DNA of 64,000 nt from Paramoeba atlantica (taxonomy: Eukaryota; Discosea), in the NCBI GenBank assembly GCA_977017575.1, contig CDRNVI010000168.1:62001-126000 (forward strand), read 5' to 3'. Of the stretch, positions 41,198-50,872 are shown one piece after another (within the stretch, counting starts at the first letter, position 1; each line of letters begins with the position of its first letter). A model generated the notes under the pieces. That model was given only the letters and a program-made list of their open reading frames with translations, searched no databases and was not told the origin of the DNA. The position numbers and the translations under genes are program-made.

Positions 41198-43183
41198 ATG
41201 ACTTCCTTCAAACGCCAACAGTCTGTCGCGATCTATGGTATCGCTGACCAAGATCGATTAGATGGAACACAAGTTGATGCTGAGCAACAAAAAAAGTATG
41301 AGGAAATTTTAGAGTTGCTTCTTGCTGCTGGATATTTTCGGGCTCGAATCAAAGGTCTTCGTCCTTTTGATAAAGTCATTGGAGGATTGACTTGGAGTAT
41401 TATGAATAGTGCTGTGGATCTCGATGTTGATCTCTTTTTTGAAGAAGGGGCGAAGCTTGGTCAAGAGATCAAACTTGGAGAAGATATTATTCGAACACTC
41501 CGAAGAATGAAGTGTCCTCATCCTCTCCAATCGAATCAGATCCGAGGTTTAGATTGTGTGAACATCTTTCCTGTTGTTCAATGGTTAGTTAAGAAAGTGA
41601 TTGAAACTCGAGAGGAAATGGGAGATCTTCTTCGATCTTTTAGTGTTTATCAGTTTCATCAATCGGATCAACTCCCAGAAGATCGAGCGGCAGAAGAACG
41701 CCGACCAGCTGCGTCATCTTTTATTGGTGAAGTAGTCGAGCGTTATCAACCTGGACGACAATTTCGAGCCAAAGTTGAATCTGGAAACCAAGATGAACGT
41801 GTTCAATTGACCTTGTTGGAGTATGGCGATAAATCCGTCTCTGTCGACTTACGTCTTGCAGGCCAGGCACAAAAGAAGACGAAAAAAAGTGCAAGTTTCG
41901 GAGGGAATGTAGCAGCTGCGTCTCTTGGAGCTTCTACTGAAGGAGGTGGAGAAGAAGATTTCTCCTCTCGTTTAGCTGAAGAACAGAAACAAAAGATTGA
42001 CAGTCTGATGCAAGGTCTCTCTGCTTTTGAGGGTGATTCATCGAAAGTTTCTGGTGCAAAAGTTGGTGATATTTTGAATTTTCAGTCGAGCGAATTATTA
42101 CAAGTGGTCCAGATGCACGCAGAAGAACATGAAAAGATCAAAGTTAAGTTGGAAGAAATTATGGCTGCAGAAGATTACGCAGATTTGCAACATCGTCGAC
42201 AACTCGAAAAGAGGAAACAAAAGATGGGAAAGTTACAACAACAAATGGAAGAAATTGCGGAAGTTTATAATTCCACCAAATCCGAATTGGAAGAACTTTC
42301 TGAATCTCTTGAGAAGCAACAAAATCTCAACAAAAGGATCGTTGAGGTAATTTTTCTTTTTTTCTCCTCTCTCAATTATTTTTTTAAATCATTTTTTTTT
42401 TTTTGGATATGTCATCCAAAAAAAAAACATATTTTAACACAAAAACAAAAGGAAATTGAGCGATTGAACGCATTGGAGACTCCAGAAAACTCAGACGATT
42501 TGAAAATGTTGAAAGGTCTTGTTGCTCTCAACGAAAACCTCAAACAACAAGAAAAAGACTTCCGTGCGAGTTGTATTAAAGAGAGAAAGAGACTGCAAGA
42601 TCTTTTGGCGAACGATCAACTCTCTCCAGAAGATGAAGAAGAGTTACAGAGGATTGAGATGATTGAGCAAACACATAAAGAAGATTCAGAGAAGTTGAAT
42701 ATGTTGAAATCGATGTGCGCGAAGAAGACAAGAGATATTGTGATGGTTAAGAGGAAGATTGACGAAATCCCTTCTCGTACTGAATTAACGCAATACCAAC
42801 AAGCTCTCTTAGATTTATACGAACAAGTTGATGCGAAGTTGAACGAAACAAGGCAATACTTTAGTACCTACAACACGTTGTCGAATACCCTTGAATTCTG
42901 GCAAAGCGAGGTCCAATTGATGGAAAGTATCAGTGGGAACTACAAAATTGCGATGAAAAACGAAAAATCAAGAGAAGCGTTCTTGAAACAATTACAACAG
43001 AAGTTAGATCTTGTCAAAGAAAATATCGACAAAGCGAACGATCGTTTGGCGAATGAAAAGGGTGCTCTTGAGCTTGTGAAGAAGAAGTACGGAGCTCTCT
43101 TGGAGAAAGAGAGAGCTTACTTTAAAGCAACCAAGGAATTTCAAGAGGAATGTGCATTGAATGAAAAGCTTCGAGGAGAATAA
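41198..43183 (+). CDS. CCDC93: CCDC93 homologue (CCC complex)
   Basis: 626 residues from exons 41198-42346 and 42452-43183. The N-terminal calponin-homology-like region is highly conserved: LLLAAGYFRARIKGLRPFDK, GGLTWSIMNSAVDLDVDLFF, RRMKCPHPLQSNQIRGLD and FPVVQWLVKKVIETREEMGD. The rest is coiled coil, including MLKGLVALNENLKQQEKDF, KRKIDEIPSRTELTQYQQ and RAYFKATKEFQEECALNE. CCDC93 works with CCDC22 and COMMD proteins in the CCC complex for retriever-dependent endosomal recycling. The single intron is 105 bases long, has no stop and keeps frame, so a retained form would add 35 residues in the coiled coil. Confidence 0.95.
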   Translation: MTSFKRQQSVAIYGIADQDRLDGTQVDAEQQKKYEEILELLLAAGYFRARIKGLRPFDKVIGGLTWSIMNSAVDLDVDLFFEEGAKLGQEIKLGEDIIRTLRRMKCPHPLQSNQIRGLDCVNIFPVVQWLVKKVIETREEMGDLLRSFSVYQFHQSDQLPEDRAAEERRPAASSFIGEVVERYQPGRQFRAKVESGNQDERVQLTLLEYGDKSVSVDLRLAGQAQKKTKKSASFGGNVAAASLGASTEGGGEEDFSSRLAEEQKQKIDSLMQGLSAFEGDSSKVSGAKVGDILNFQSSELLQVVQMHAEEHEKIKVKLEEIMAAEDYADLQHRRQLEKRKQKMGKLQQQMEEIAEVYNSTKSELEELSESLEKQQNLNKRIVEVIFLFFSSLNYFFKSFFFFWICHPKKKHILTQKQKEIERLNALETPENSDDLKMLKGLVALNENLKQQEKDFRASCIKERKRLQDLLANDQLSPEDEEELQRIEMIEQTHKEDSEKLNMLKSMCAKKTRDIVMVKRKIDEIPSRTELTQYQQALLDLYEQVDAKLNETRQYFSTYNTLSNTLEFWQSEVQLMESISGNYKIAMKNEKSREAFLKQLQQKLDLVKENIDKANDRLANEKGALELVKKKYGALLEKERAYFKATKEFQEECALNEKLRGE

Positions 43184-43427
43184 TATCTCGTTGGAAGGAT
43201 TGGAAGGGAGAAACAAATAAAAAAGGCTTGAAAATGTGGCTTGAATGTGAGATGAGAAAGTGAGAGTGTTTTTGCTCTCTTTTTTAGCGTTTGTTTAGAG
43301 ATCTATTTCTTTTATCTCTTTTTGCTCTTTTTGTTGAGTTTTGTGAAGAAAAGGGTGTTTTGTTTTTTCAAGGAAAGGAAGAAAGAAGAACAACGAACCA
43401 AAAAAAGAGCAAACAAAAAAAGACATT

Positions 43428-45398
43428 ATGTTTCACCTTAGAAGACCATCAAATCACACTTTCAAATTGTTTTGTCAGTTGATGAAAAAAGAAGATTCGA
43501 TTTCTTATTCTTTTCCTCGTTCTCTTCTTTCTTTTCATCCTCAAGCAGCAAAATCGATATCGTCTTCTTCTCCAATTCTCTCTCTTGTTTCTGGTTCACC
43601 TTCTTCTTCTTCTTCTTTCTCGTTTCTTCCTCCTTCTCTTCCTTCCCTGAGACACACCCAAACCCTCTCCTCTCTGGACAAAACAACAAATAGAATCATC
43701 GAGTTAAAAGAGCTTCCTCATCGTTGTGACTGGGATCTCGACTCAGAAGGAACTTGGAAATGGAAAGAAGAATCAAAACCCCAAACAATCTTAATTGTGA
43801 AAAGAGAAAAAGATTTAAAGAGCGAAAAAGTTCTGGGGGAGATGTGTGAATGGTTGAAAAAAGAATGGCCAGATGTGAGAGTTTTGGTTGATCCACAGAC
43901 TTTTTCTGATCTTGGTGCTGGGTTTGATCTTGATACGTTTCATTCTCCTCCAATTGATGGTTTTCTCTTCTTTTTTCTTTTCTTTTCTTTTCTTTTCTCT
44001 TTTTCCCCTTGTCTCTCTTCTTTCTCTCTCTCTCTTCTTCTTCTTCATCCTTATCTTAACCCTCAAATCCACAGAGAATGGATTAGAATCAGGGGATCTC
44101 TGCGAAATTGCTCGACAACTCTCTGAAAAAATCGATCTTGTAATCTCTCTTGGTGGTGATGGTACTCTTTTAAGAGCTTGTTCGATGTTTCGAGCTGAGG
44201 TTTTTGGATTTTTTTTTTGTTGTGCTTTGGTTTTGGTTTGTGGAGGGGGTTTTGTGAATCTGGTTTTATGAATTTTGAACTTTTATTTCCTCTTTTTGAG
44301 AAACCCTTTATTACCTTTCTTTTCATGTTAATTAACTGTTCTCTTCTCTCTCTCCCTCTCTCCAAGGTCCCCCCCGTTATAGCATTTCACATGGGAACAG
44401 TGGGATTTATGACAAATGCTCGAGCTGAAAATTTTAAAGAAGAGATCTCCCGAGTTATGGCTGGGTTCTTTTTTTTTGTCTTTCTCTCCCAAACTTCCCT
44501 GTCTTCATTTTTAATCTCTTTCGGAACTTTCTGACAACAAAAATAGAAATTTTATTTGTTCTTCGAGACAAAGATTAAAGTGTCGTCTTGTTCGAAATGA
44601 TAAACCAATCCATTTGTTTCGTTGTCTCAATGATGTTGCTTTCCACAAGTCTTTTCTCTCTCTTGCTCTTATCGTTTTTTATCCTGTTTTTTTTGTTCCG
44701 TTTGTTTTTTGTTTTTTTCTCTTTAATCTCTGATTTTCTTTTTCCCTTTTTCTCAACCATAGCGGAACAAGACGGTCAATCATGTGTACACTCGATTTGA
44801 CTATCAATGGAAGACCTGTCACCACATTGCAAGGTGATGGTCTTGTTATCTCTACTGCAAGTGGATCCACTGCTTACTCTCTTTCTTGTGGAGGTAATTG
44901 AAAGTTATTTTTAATTTTTTTTTCTCTCTTTTCTTTTTTTAAGATTGATTATGGTTTGAAAAATCTCAAAATTTGCGAATAACTCACCCTTTTTCTTTTT
45001 TCATCTCTCCCTTTAAAAAAAATCAACATTCAGGTCCTGTGATGCACCCAGAATGTACAGGGTTGGTTGTAACACCTATTGCTCCTCGTTCTCTCTCCTT
45101 TCGGCCCATCTTAGTTCCTTGGGATACAGAAATTGTTGTCTCTGAATCTGTTGATAATCGATCAGGTGTTGTTATGATGTCGTTTGATGGGAGACATTCA
45201 GTCCCTTTGCAAAAGGGAGATCACCTCTTTGTATGTTTTTCTTTTCTTTTTTTTTTTCTTAATTTTTTTTCTTATCTTTTCTTCATTGGCTTTCAGGTTG
45301 AAACAACGAGACACTCAGCAAATCTTGTCTGTATTGAGAATTCAATGACAGATTGGCTCCGGGCACTCCAAGGTCGACTTCATTGGAACTTCCAGTAG
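43428..45398 (+). CDS. NAD kinase, seven exons
   Basis: Exons 43428-43959, 44075-44199, 44367-44464, 44547-44648, 44763-44893, 45034-45230 and 45297-45398; 428 residues. Signatures: LVISLGGDGTLLRAC (GGDG, phosphate and magnesium site), PPVIAFHMGTVGFMT, the LNDVAFH turn, and GDGLVISTASGSTAYSLSCGG. Reaction: ATP + NAD to NADP. The N-terminal 110 residues are Ser-rich with few acidic residues (SSSSPILSLVSGSPSSSSS), which could be an organelle-targeting extension; this is inference. The exon 1 start is the only ATG with frame support. Confidence 0.92.
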
Positions 45399-45563
45399 TA
45401 GACCCCTTTCTCTCTCATCCATCACATATGTTCTTTTTCGAGACAAAAACAAAAGGCTCACCTCATGACCCAGAACATCATGAGATGTACTTTTTTTTTT
45501 TAAAGAAGAAGAAAAAACACTTCCTACGAGCTCGCCAAGCTCTTTAACTTAGTTAAAAATATT

Positions 45564-46493
45564 TTATTTTATTTGTGATGGTAATAAGACTGATCTCTTT
45601 GCAATATTTTGTGGATACAAAGGGGGAGCTTGTTGTAATCCAGGACCCAACAATTCCTCCATTCTCTCCAACCAAACCCTCAACTTTCCACCTCTCAATG
45701 TTTTATTTGAAAATTTGTGAAAGAATTCTTCTTCGCCTATCAACCCTGAACCTTCGACCATGTAGACAAACGCATAAACAGAAATATCATTCAAAGTAGC
45801 TCGATCTCTTTCAAAAAAGAAAGGTCCTTCCCCTAAATACTCGAGCAAATCCTCAACAATTCCGTCTTTCATCCCTTTCAAAGATCCATATTTTTGTTTC
45901 ACTTTTTCTCCTTCGGTTTGGATAAACTTGGTTCGGTCTGAGAAACGAAGAATGAGACCCCAAAAAGGACGAATAATCGCAGGAACACCACCAGAAGTTT
46001 TGTTTATCATGCTCGAATAATCCCACGCTAAGTCGAGGGACTTGAAGAATTCTTCGTTTTGGGTCATCAGAAAAAAAAAAGAAGCAAAAAGCGTTTCATC
46101 TACAAATCCCTTTTCGAAATCCAAGATCTCTTTTTTCGACACTTGATTTTGTTCTTCTGTTGGCAATAATGAATTGGCAGGGAAGAGTTTATCAAGCCAG
46201 ACAGCAATGGAAGTCGAATCATCCATCCATTTACAAGTTTTGTTTGTTCCTTCAACGAAAGGTGCTTCATCATCTTCAGACCAACCATCATCGTTCTTCA
46301 CCATGACGGCTGGGATCGTTCGGGCATTGAATTCTTTTCCAGTAAAATCCAATTCTTCTTTTGTAAAAGTATTCACATACACAAGTTTAAAGGGGATGTT
46401 CTTCGAGACAAGAGTCCAGTACGTTCGATTTCCAAATGGAGAAGCAGCATAAGTGAAGAATGTAACTTCTTTCTCTCCTTCGTCTGAACTCAT
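45564..46493 (-). CDS. Glutathione S-transferase-like protein
   Basis: Intronless, 309 residues. The N-terminus has a thioredoxin-fold GST half: TFFTYAASPFGNRTYWTLVS (SPFGNR at the usual SxxC/S active-site position, with Ser/Pro but no Cys), PFKLVYVN, and RTIPAVMV with the cis-Pro. The C-terminal half is helical, with RATLNDISVYAFVYMVEGSG near the end, as in GST C-domains. Such proteins may conjugate glutathione or serve as maleylacetoacetate isomerase-like or stress proteins; the substrate is unknown. A copy of its 3' part lies at 50242-50490. Confidence 0.75.
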   Translation of the reverse strand: MSSDEGEKEVTFFTYAASPFGNRTYWTLVSKNIPFKLVYVNTFTKEELDFTGKEFNARTIPAVMVKNDDGWSEDDEAPFVEGTNKTCKWMDDSTSIAVWLDKLFPANSLLPTEEQNQVSKKEILDFEKGFVDETLFASFFFLMTQNEEFFKSLDLAWDYSSMINKTSGGVPAIIRPFWGLILRFSDRTKFIQTEGEKVKQKYGSLKGMKDGIVEDLLEYLGEGPFFFERDRATLNDISVYAFVYMVEGSGLIGEEEFFHKFSNKTLRGGKLRVWLERMEELLGPGLQQAPPLYPQNIAKRSVLLPSQIK

Positions 46494-47219
46494 ATTGATC
46501 TCGCCGGGAAACTTAAAAAAGAGTCACCCCACGCGTCCTTGACACCTGAAAGAAACTTTCTTCCACTCGGAAAGGAAATTTCATAGGGGACCTAATTCCG
46601 ACACTTTGTTCCCCCACAAATTATGACGCAACAAAATGACGCCCCATCCCCTCTCAAAAAGTGTAATTGACGAACAGAGAAAGGTTTTGGAGAAGTCGGG
46701 TGTGAGACAAAGGGAGAAAATTCCGTTTCTTCCTTTCAAATGGAGAGCTCTAAAATGAAGAGCTCTAAAATTAAGATCTCTAAAAAATTTGTTTTGTTTT
46801 TTGTGTTGGGGAAAGATGGTTGTGTGGCATCAAACAGAGGACAAGGGTTCAGAGGCTTAGGGTGGCTCAAAGTTTGGAGAAATGGCCAAGAGGACTTTTT
46901 GATTAATTGTTCTGGTTTTTGGTTTTTTATCTTTTTTTGACCAAAGAACATTTTTCCTTTTTCGTTTTGGCGTTCCCAACAAGAGAAAAGGAGGGATATG
47001 TCTGTGTGTCAAACCTGGGGATTCCTTTGCCCTCTTTTTTTTTAACCAAATAGTCAAAATTAAAACGAAAAATCTTTCCAAAAACATTTCTGGATGGTTT
47101 TTCCATCCGCCTTTAGTTTTCGCTGAAAATTGACGAAAGTGACGCGAACTTTCCTTTTCTTTTGACCCTTTCCGTTTGGTTTTTTTCTTTTTTGCTGTGG
47201 CAACAACCAAGAAAACGAC
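46494..47219. repeat. Duplicated 5' flank of receptor-like gene A
   Basis: No gene seen. Bases about 46750-47060 (agctctaaaa...; ggcgttcccaacaagagaaa; ...ttttaaccaaatag) recur at 48505-48815 upstream of receptor-like gene B. The repeat marks a tandem duplication unit of roughly 2 kb that contains the receptor-like gene and its upstream region. Confidence 0.8.
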
Positions 47220-48324
47220 ATGAAGTCCCTTTTTTTGTTGTTGTGTCTTTTGTACACTGTTGCTTCTGGTACCTCCACTGTCAAGAACAAGCAAAAGATG
47301 AGAGACCCTTTGGAGAATCTTCTCGACAAAGCCCAGTTTCAATTGGATTCTTTCCAAAGCGACTTCCCTCCTGCTAACTCGTTATCCAAGCGAGGTTTTT
47401 GCCCCGGTGATGATGGTTTTGAAATCGAACCTTGTGATGGGTGCAGCATTGTCCACAAATGGGCCAATGAGCAGATTGTAACCTATGATGATAGTGATGA
47501 TAGTGATGACGATTTTACCTTTGAAAAAATTGTGACAAAGATTATTTTGGACTTCAAGGACAATAATACACTCACTATTTCCACTGTGTTCACTTTCTTT
47601 CTTTCTGAACAAGCTGGTTATTTTATTTATTTTATTTATTTTATTTTTATTCTTGCTAATTTTTTGTTTAGCTGATCACTACAATGAGTTTGCTGAGGAA
47701 CATGATGACTGCTCTGAGATTGACAAAGACAAATACTTCCTTAAGGTGACCCAGAATATTCGATATTCTTATGATTTTGCCGATTGTGATTTGACTTATT
47801 GTGGGCCAAGTGACACCGATTGCTGGGAATCTAGCGAATCACAAGGGGAACTCTGTGGCTTAGAAAAAATCGATACTGATTTTTCCATCAATGACGACTG
47901 TGGAGATCTCCCAACTGTCACCTATAATCAAGTTGAATTCCTTGAGGATTGTTCCTTTCTTGACCTATTCCCTGAGACTGATGGTCTTTTTTTCATTTAT
48001 AAAAAAGTGATTGAATCTCCAACTCCAACTCCATCTCCTTCATCACCTTTTTCAATTTCTCCAACACCTTCACCCCCATCACCTTTTTCAATTTCTCCAA
48101 CACCGTCACCCCCATCACCATTTTCAATTTCTCCAGCACCTTCACCCTCATCTTCATCTTCGTCTTTTTGGAAATATTTATTATTTTTTGTTGTTGGTGC
48201 GATCGTTGGTTGTCTCCTTGTTTTAATTGTTTTTGGAGTATTTTTTTGGATGAAAAGGAAAAATGAGCAAAAATATCATGATGGTTCAGATTTACTGCTC
48301 AATGACGATGAAGAGGAATATTAA
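47220..48324 (+). CDS. Receptor-like type I membrane protein A (duplicate pair)
   Basis: 349 residues, exons 47220-47616 and 47672-48324. Signal peptide (MKSLFLLLCLLYTVASG), a Cys-rich ectodomain (about 12 Cys; CPGDDGFEIEPCDGCSIVHK, ADCDLTYCGPSDTDC), a stalk of repeats SPFSISPTPSPP (three units), one membrane helix (YLLFFVVGAIVGCLLVLIVF) and a short basic then acidic cytosolic tail ending DDEEEY. No known domain recognised. Surface receptor or adhesion role is inferred from layout only. Gene B is a near copy with a different end. Confidence 0.8.
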
Positions 48325-49247
48325 TTTCGTTCGATACTCTTTTAATTGAGAGGAACGAATCAAGATTGCAAAGAGAAATTTTGATTAAAATAAAAGGTCT
48401 CTTTCATGTGTAAACTTTAGTGGTTGGAATTTGTCTCAAAGATCCTTCTCTTCAGCTCTTCAAAACCTTTCAACAAAATCGTTGTGTCAAATACACAGGG
48501 TATTGTGCTAAATGAAGAGCTCTAAAAAATTTGTTTTGTTTTTGTGTTTTGGTTTTTTTGTTGGGAAAGATGATGGTTGGTGGGTCAGCATAGTTATCAA
48601 CAGAGGACGAGGAATCAAAGGCTTGTGGCTCAAAAAGTCTGGAAACATGGCCAATAGAACTTTTTGATTGGTTGTTCTGGTTTTTGGTTTTTTTTCTTTT
48701 TGACCAAAGAACGTTTTTCCTTTTTCGTTTTGGCGTTCCCAACAAGAGAAAAGGAGGGATAAGTCTGTGTGTCAAATCTGGAGATTCCTTTGCCCTCTTT
48801 TTTTTAACCAAATAGAATATTGGGTGTTATTAACATCCTTTAGACTACAAAAAGTGAGTATTCACTTTTTGGCTCAATTTGCAGCTTCAACAGAATGGTC
48901 CCCTACCCCAACTTATCCTCCTTGGGACATGCCACGGGGGGGTTAATGGTGATTTTGTTGAGCTTTTGTTTCGGGTGTTCCTTTTTGTATGGGGTCGCTT
49001 TTGGGTTTTTGAAAAACCTCAGAGACGAATTTTCCTTCAAAAACCCTTTCGAATTCAAAGACTCCACGAAGGTTTTTATCAGGAGTTTTTTTTTTTGAAA
49101 AACTTGTGACACCCCCTCTGATCACGTGTTCTTTTAAAGTTTTCGCTGAAAACTCAGAAAGCGACAAGAACTTTCCTCAGTTTTTGTTTCGTTTGTTTTC
49201 CATTTGGTTTTTTTCTTTTTTGCTGTGGCAACAACCGAGAAAACGAT
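48325..49247. repeat. Spacer between the receptor-like pair, with duplicated flank and a unique insert
   Basis: Bases 48505-48815 match the upstream flank of gene A. From about 48816 to 49135 there is a stretch absent upstream of gene A; it starts with a 9-base inverted repeat (aaaaagtga...tcacttttt, 48849-48870). Similarity resumes at about 49139. The insert carries an open frame (48895-49098) with hydrophobic residues but no resemblance to known proteins. Confidence 0.6.
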
Positions 49248-50067
49248 ATGAAGTCCCTTTTGTTGTTGTGTCTGTTGTACACTGTTGCTTCTGGTACCTT
49301 CACTGTCAGGACCAAGCAAAAGATGAGAGACCCTTTGGAGAATCTTCTCGACAAAGCCCAGTTTCGATTGGATTCTTTCCAAAGCGACTTCCCTCCTGCT
49401 AACTCGTTATCCAAGCGAGGTGTTTGCCCCGGTGATGAAGGTTTTAAAATCGAACCTTGTGATGGGTGCAGCATTGTCCACAAATGGGCCAATGAGCAGA
49501 TTGAAACCTACGATGATAGTGATGTTCTGTTTGAAAAAATCGTGACAAAGTCTATCTTGGACTTCAAGGACAACAATACACTCACTATTTCCACTGTGTC
49601 CACATTCTTTCTTTCTGAACAAGCTGGTTATTTTATTTATTTTATTTATTTTATTTTTATTATTGCTAATTTTTTGTTTAGCTGATCAATACAATGAGTT
49701 TGCTGAGGAACATGATGACTGCTCTGAGATTGACAAAGACAAATACATCCTTAAGGTGACCCAGGATTTTCGTTATTCTTATGATTTTACCGATTGTGAT
49801 TTGACTTATTGTGGACAAAATAACACCGATTGCCCTGTATCTTACGAGACACAGAAACTCTGTGACAAGATCGATACTGATTTTGACAGCGACGACAACT
49901 GTGCAGCTACCCCAACCATTTACTTTGATGATGTTGAATTCCGTGCTAATTGTTCTATTCTTATCCTTTGGGGTGGTCCTAATTACATTTATAAAAAAGT
50001 GATTGAATCTCCAACTCCATCTCCCTCCTCGCCATTTTCAATTCAGCTTGGTGGAAGTTATCTGTGA
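49248..50067 (+). CDS. Receptor-like protein B, lacking stalk and membrane helix
   Basis: 254 residues, exons 49248-49626 and 49682-50067. Over 85-90 percent like gene A by eye through the signal peptide, Cys-rich part and intron. The acidic YDDSDDSDDD loop is shortened. After the stalk begins (SPTPSPSSPFSI) the sequence turns to QLGGSYL and stops, so the stalk repeats, membrane helix and cytosolic tail are gone. If expressed it would be a secreted, soluble version of A, possibly a decoy. Could also be a truncated duplicate in decay, though the frame is intact and substitutions look mild. Confidence 0.75.
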
Positions 50068-50241
50068 TGGTTTTGAATGGAAGTGACTGTTGAATGTTTT
50101 GAAAGAGAGACTTGTTTTCTTTTTTTAGTTTTCCTTTTCATAAATAGAACCTTGATTGATCTGTTTGTGGCTTGAAAGTACTCCATCTTAACTGAGAGAG
50201 CTAAATGAGGGCTCTAAAATCGAGTTTTTTGTTTTTTGTGG

Positions 50242-50490
50242 TCAAAATACTGATCTCTTTGCAATATTTTGTGGATACAAAGGAGGAGCTTGTTGTAATC
50301 CAGGACCCAACAATTCCTCCATTCTCTCCAACCAAACCCTCAACTTTCCACCTTTCAATTTCTTCTCTGAAAATTTGTGGAAGAATCTTTCATTGTTTGT
50401 TCCTGAACCTTCAACCATGTAGAAAAACGCATCATCAGAAATATCATTCAAAGTAGCTCGATCTCTTTCAAAAAAGAAAGATCCCTTCCC
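50242..50490 (-). pseudogene. 3' fragment of the GST-like gene
   Basis: Corresponds to the last 70 or so codons of the GST-like gene at 45564. Its frame contains KLRVWLERMEELLGPGLQQA and PPLYPQNIAKRS as in the parent, and the DNA near 50250-50370 is almost identical to 45584-45700. Upstream (higher coordinates) similarity fades after the NDIS region. No start or N-terminal half is present. It marks the right edge of the duplicated segment. Confidence 0.85.
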
Positions 50491-50872
50491 CTAAATACCC
50501 GATCAAATTTTGTCTTTCATCCCTTTCAATTCCCCTACCAGCACCCTCATCTTCACCCTCATTTTGTTGTGATTTTTTTCTTGTGCAATAGAAACTTTTG
50601 AAAAAAAAAAAGAATCATTTTTAAAAACCAAAAAGAAGAGACTTTTCTTATTTTTTCAAGTTGTGGCGAGACTGAGTTTGTATTTTCTAACCTCGTTTTC
50701 TCCTCCATTCCTTTGTCGCTCCTTTTGAGGATTGCAAAAAATAATTTGAATCGACATTAAAAAAGTTTGGGAATGAGTCAAACGAGTGTGTTGGTTGTTA
50801 AAAACCATGGTGTAAAAAGACAAAACTTCAGTCATATTCTTCCGAAAAGAAGAGACAGAAGAAAGCACATCT
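50491..50872. other. Intergenic, no gene seen
   Basis: Between the GST fragment and the bystin stop codon. No coding signal. Confidence 0.5.

Noticed and set aside
48003-48150. Tandem tccaacacc/tcacccccatca repeat considered as a satellite or CRISPR-like array
   Set aside because: The units are in-frame SPFSISPTPSPP codons of the receptor-like stalk, with no spacers.
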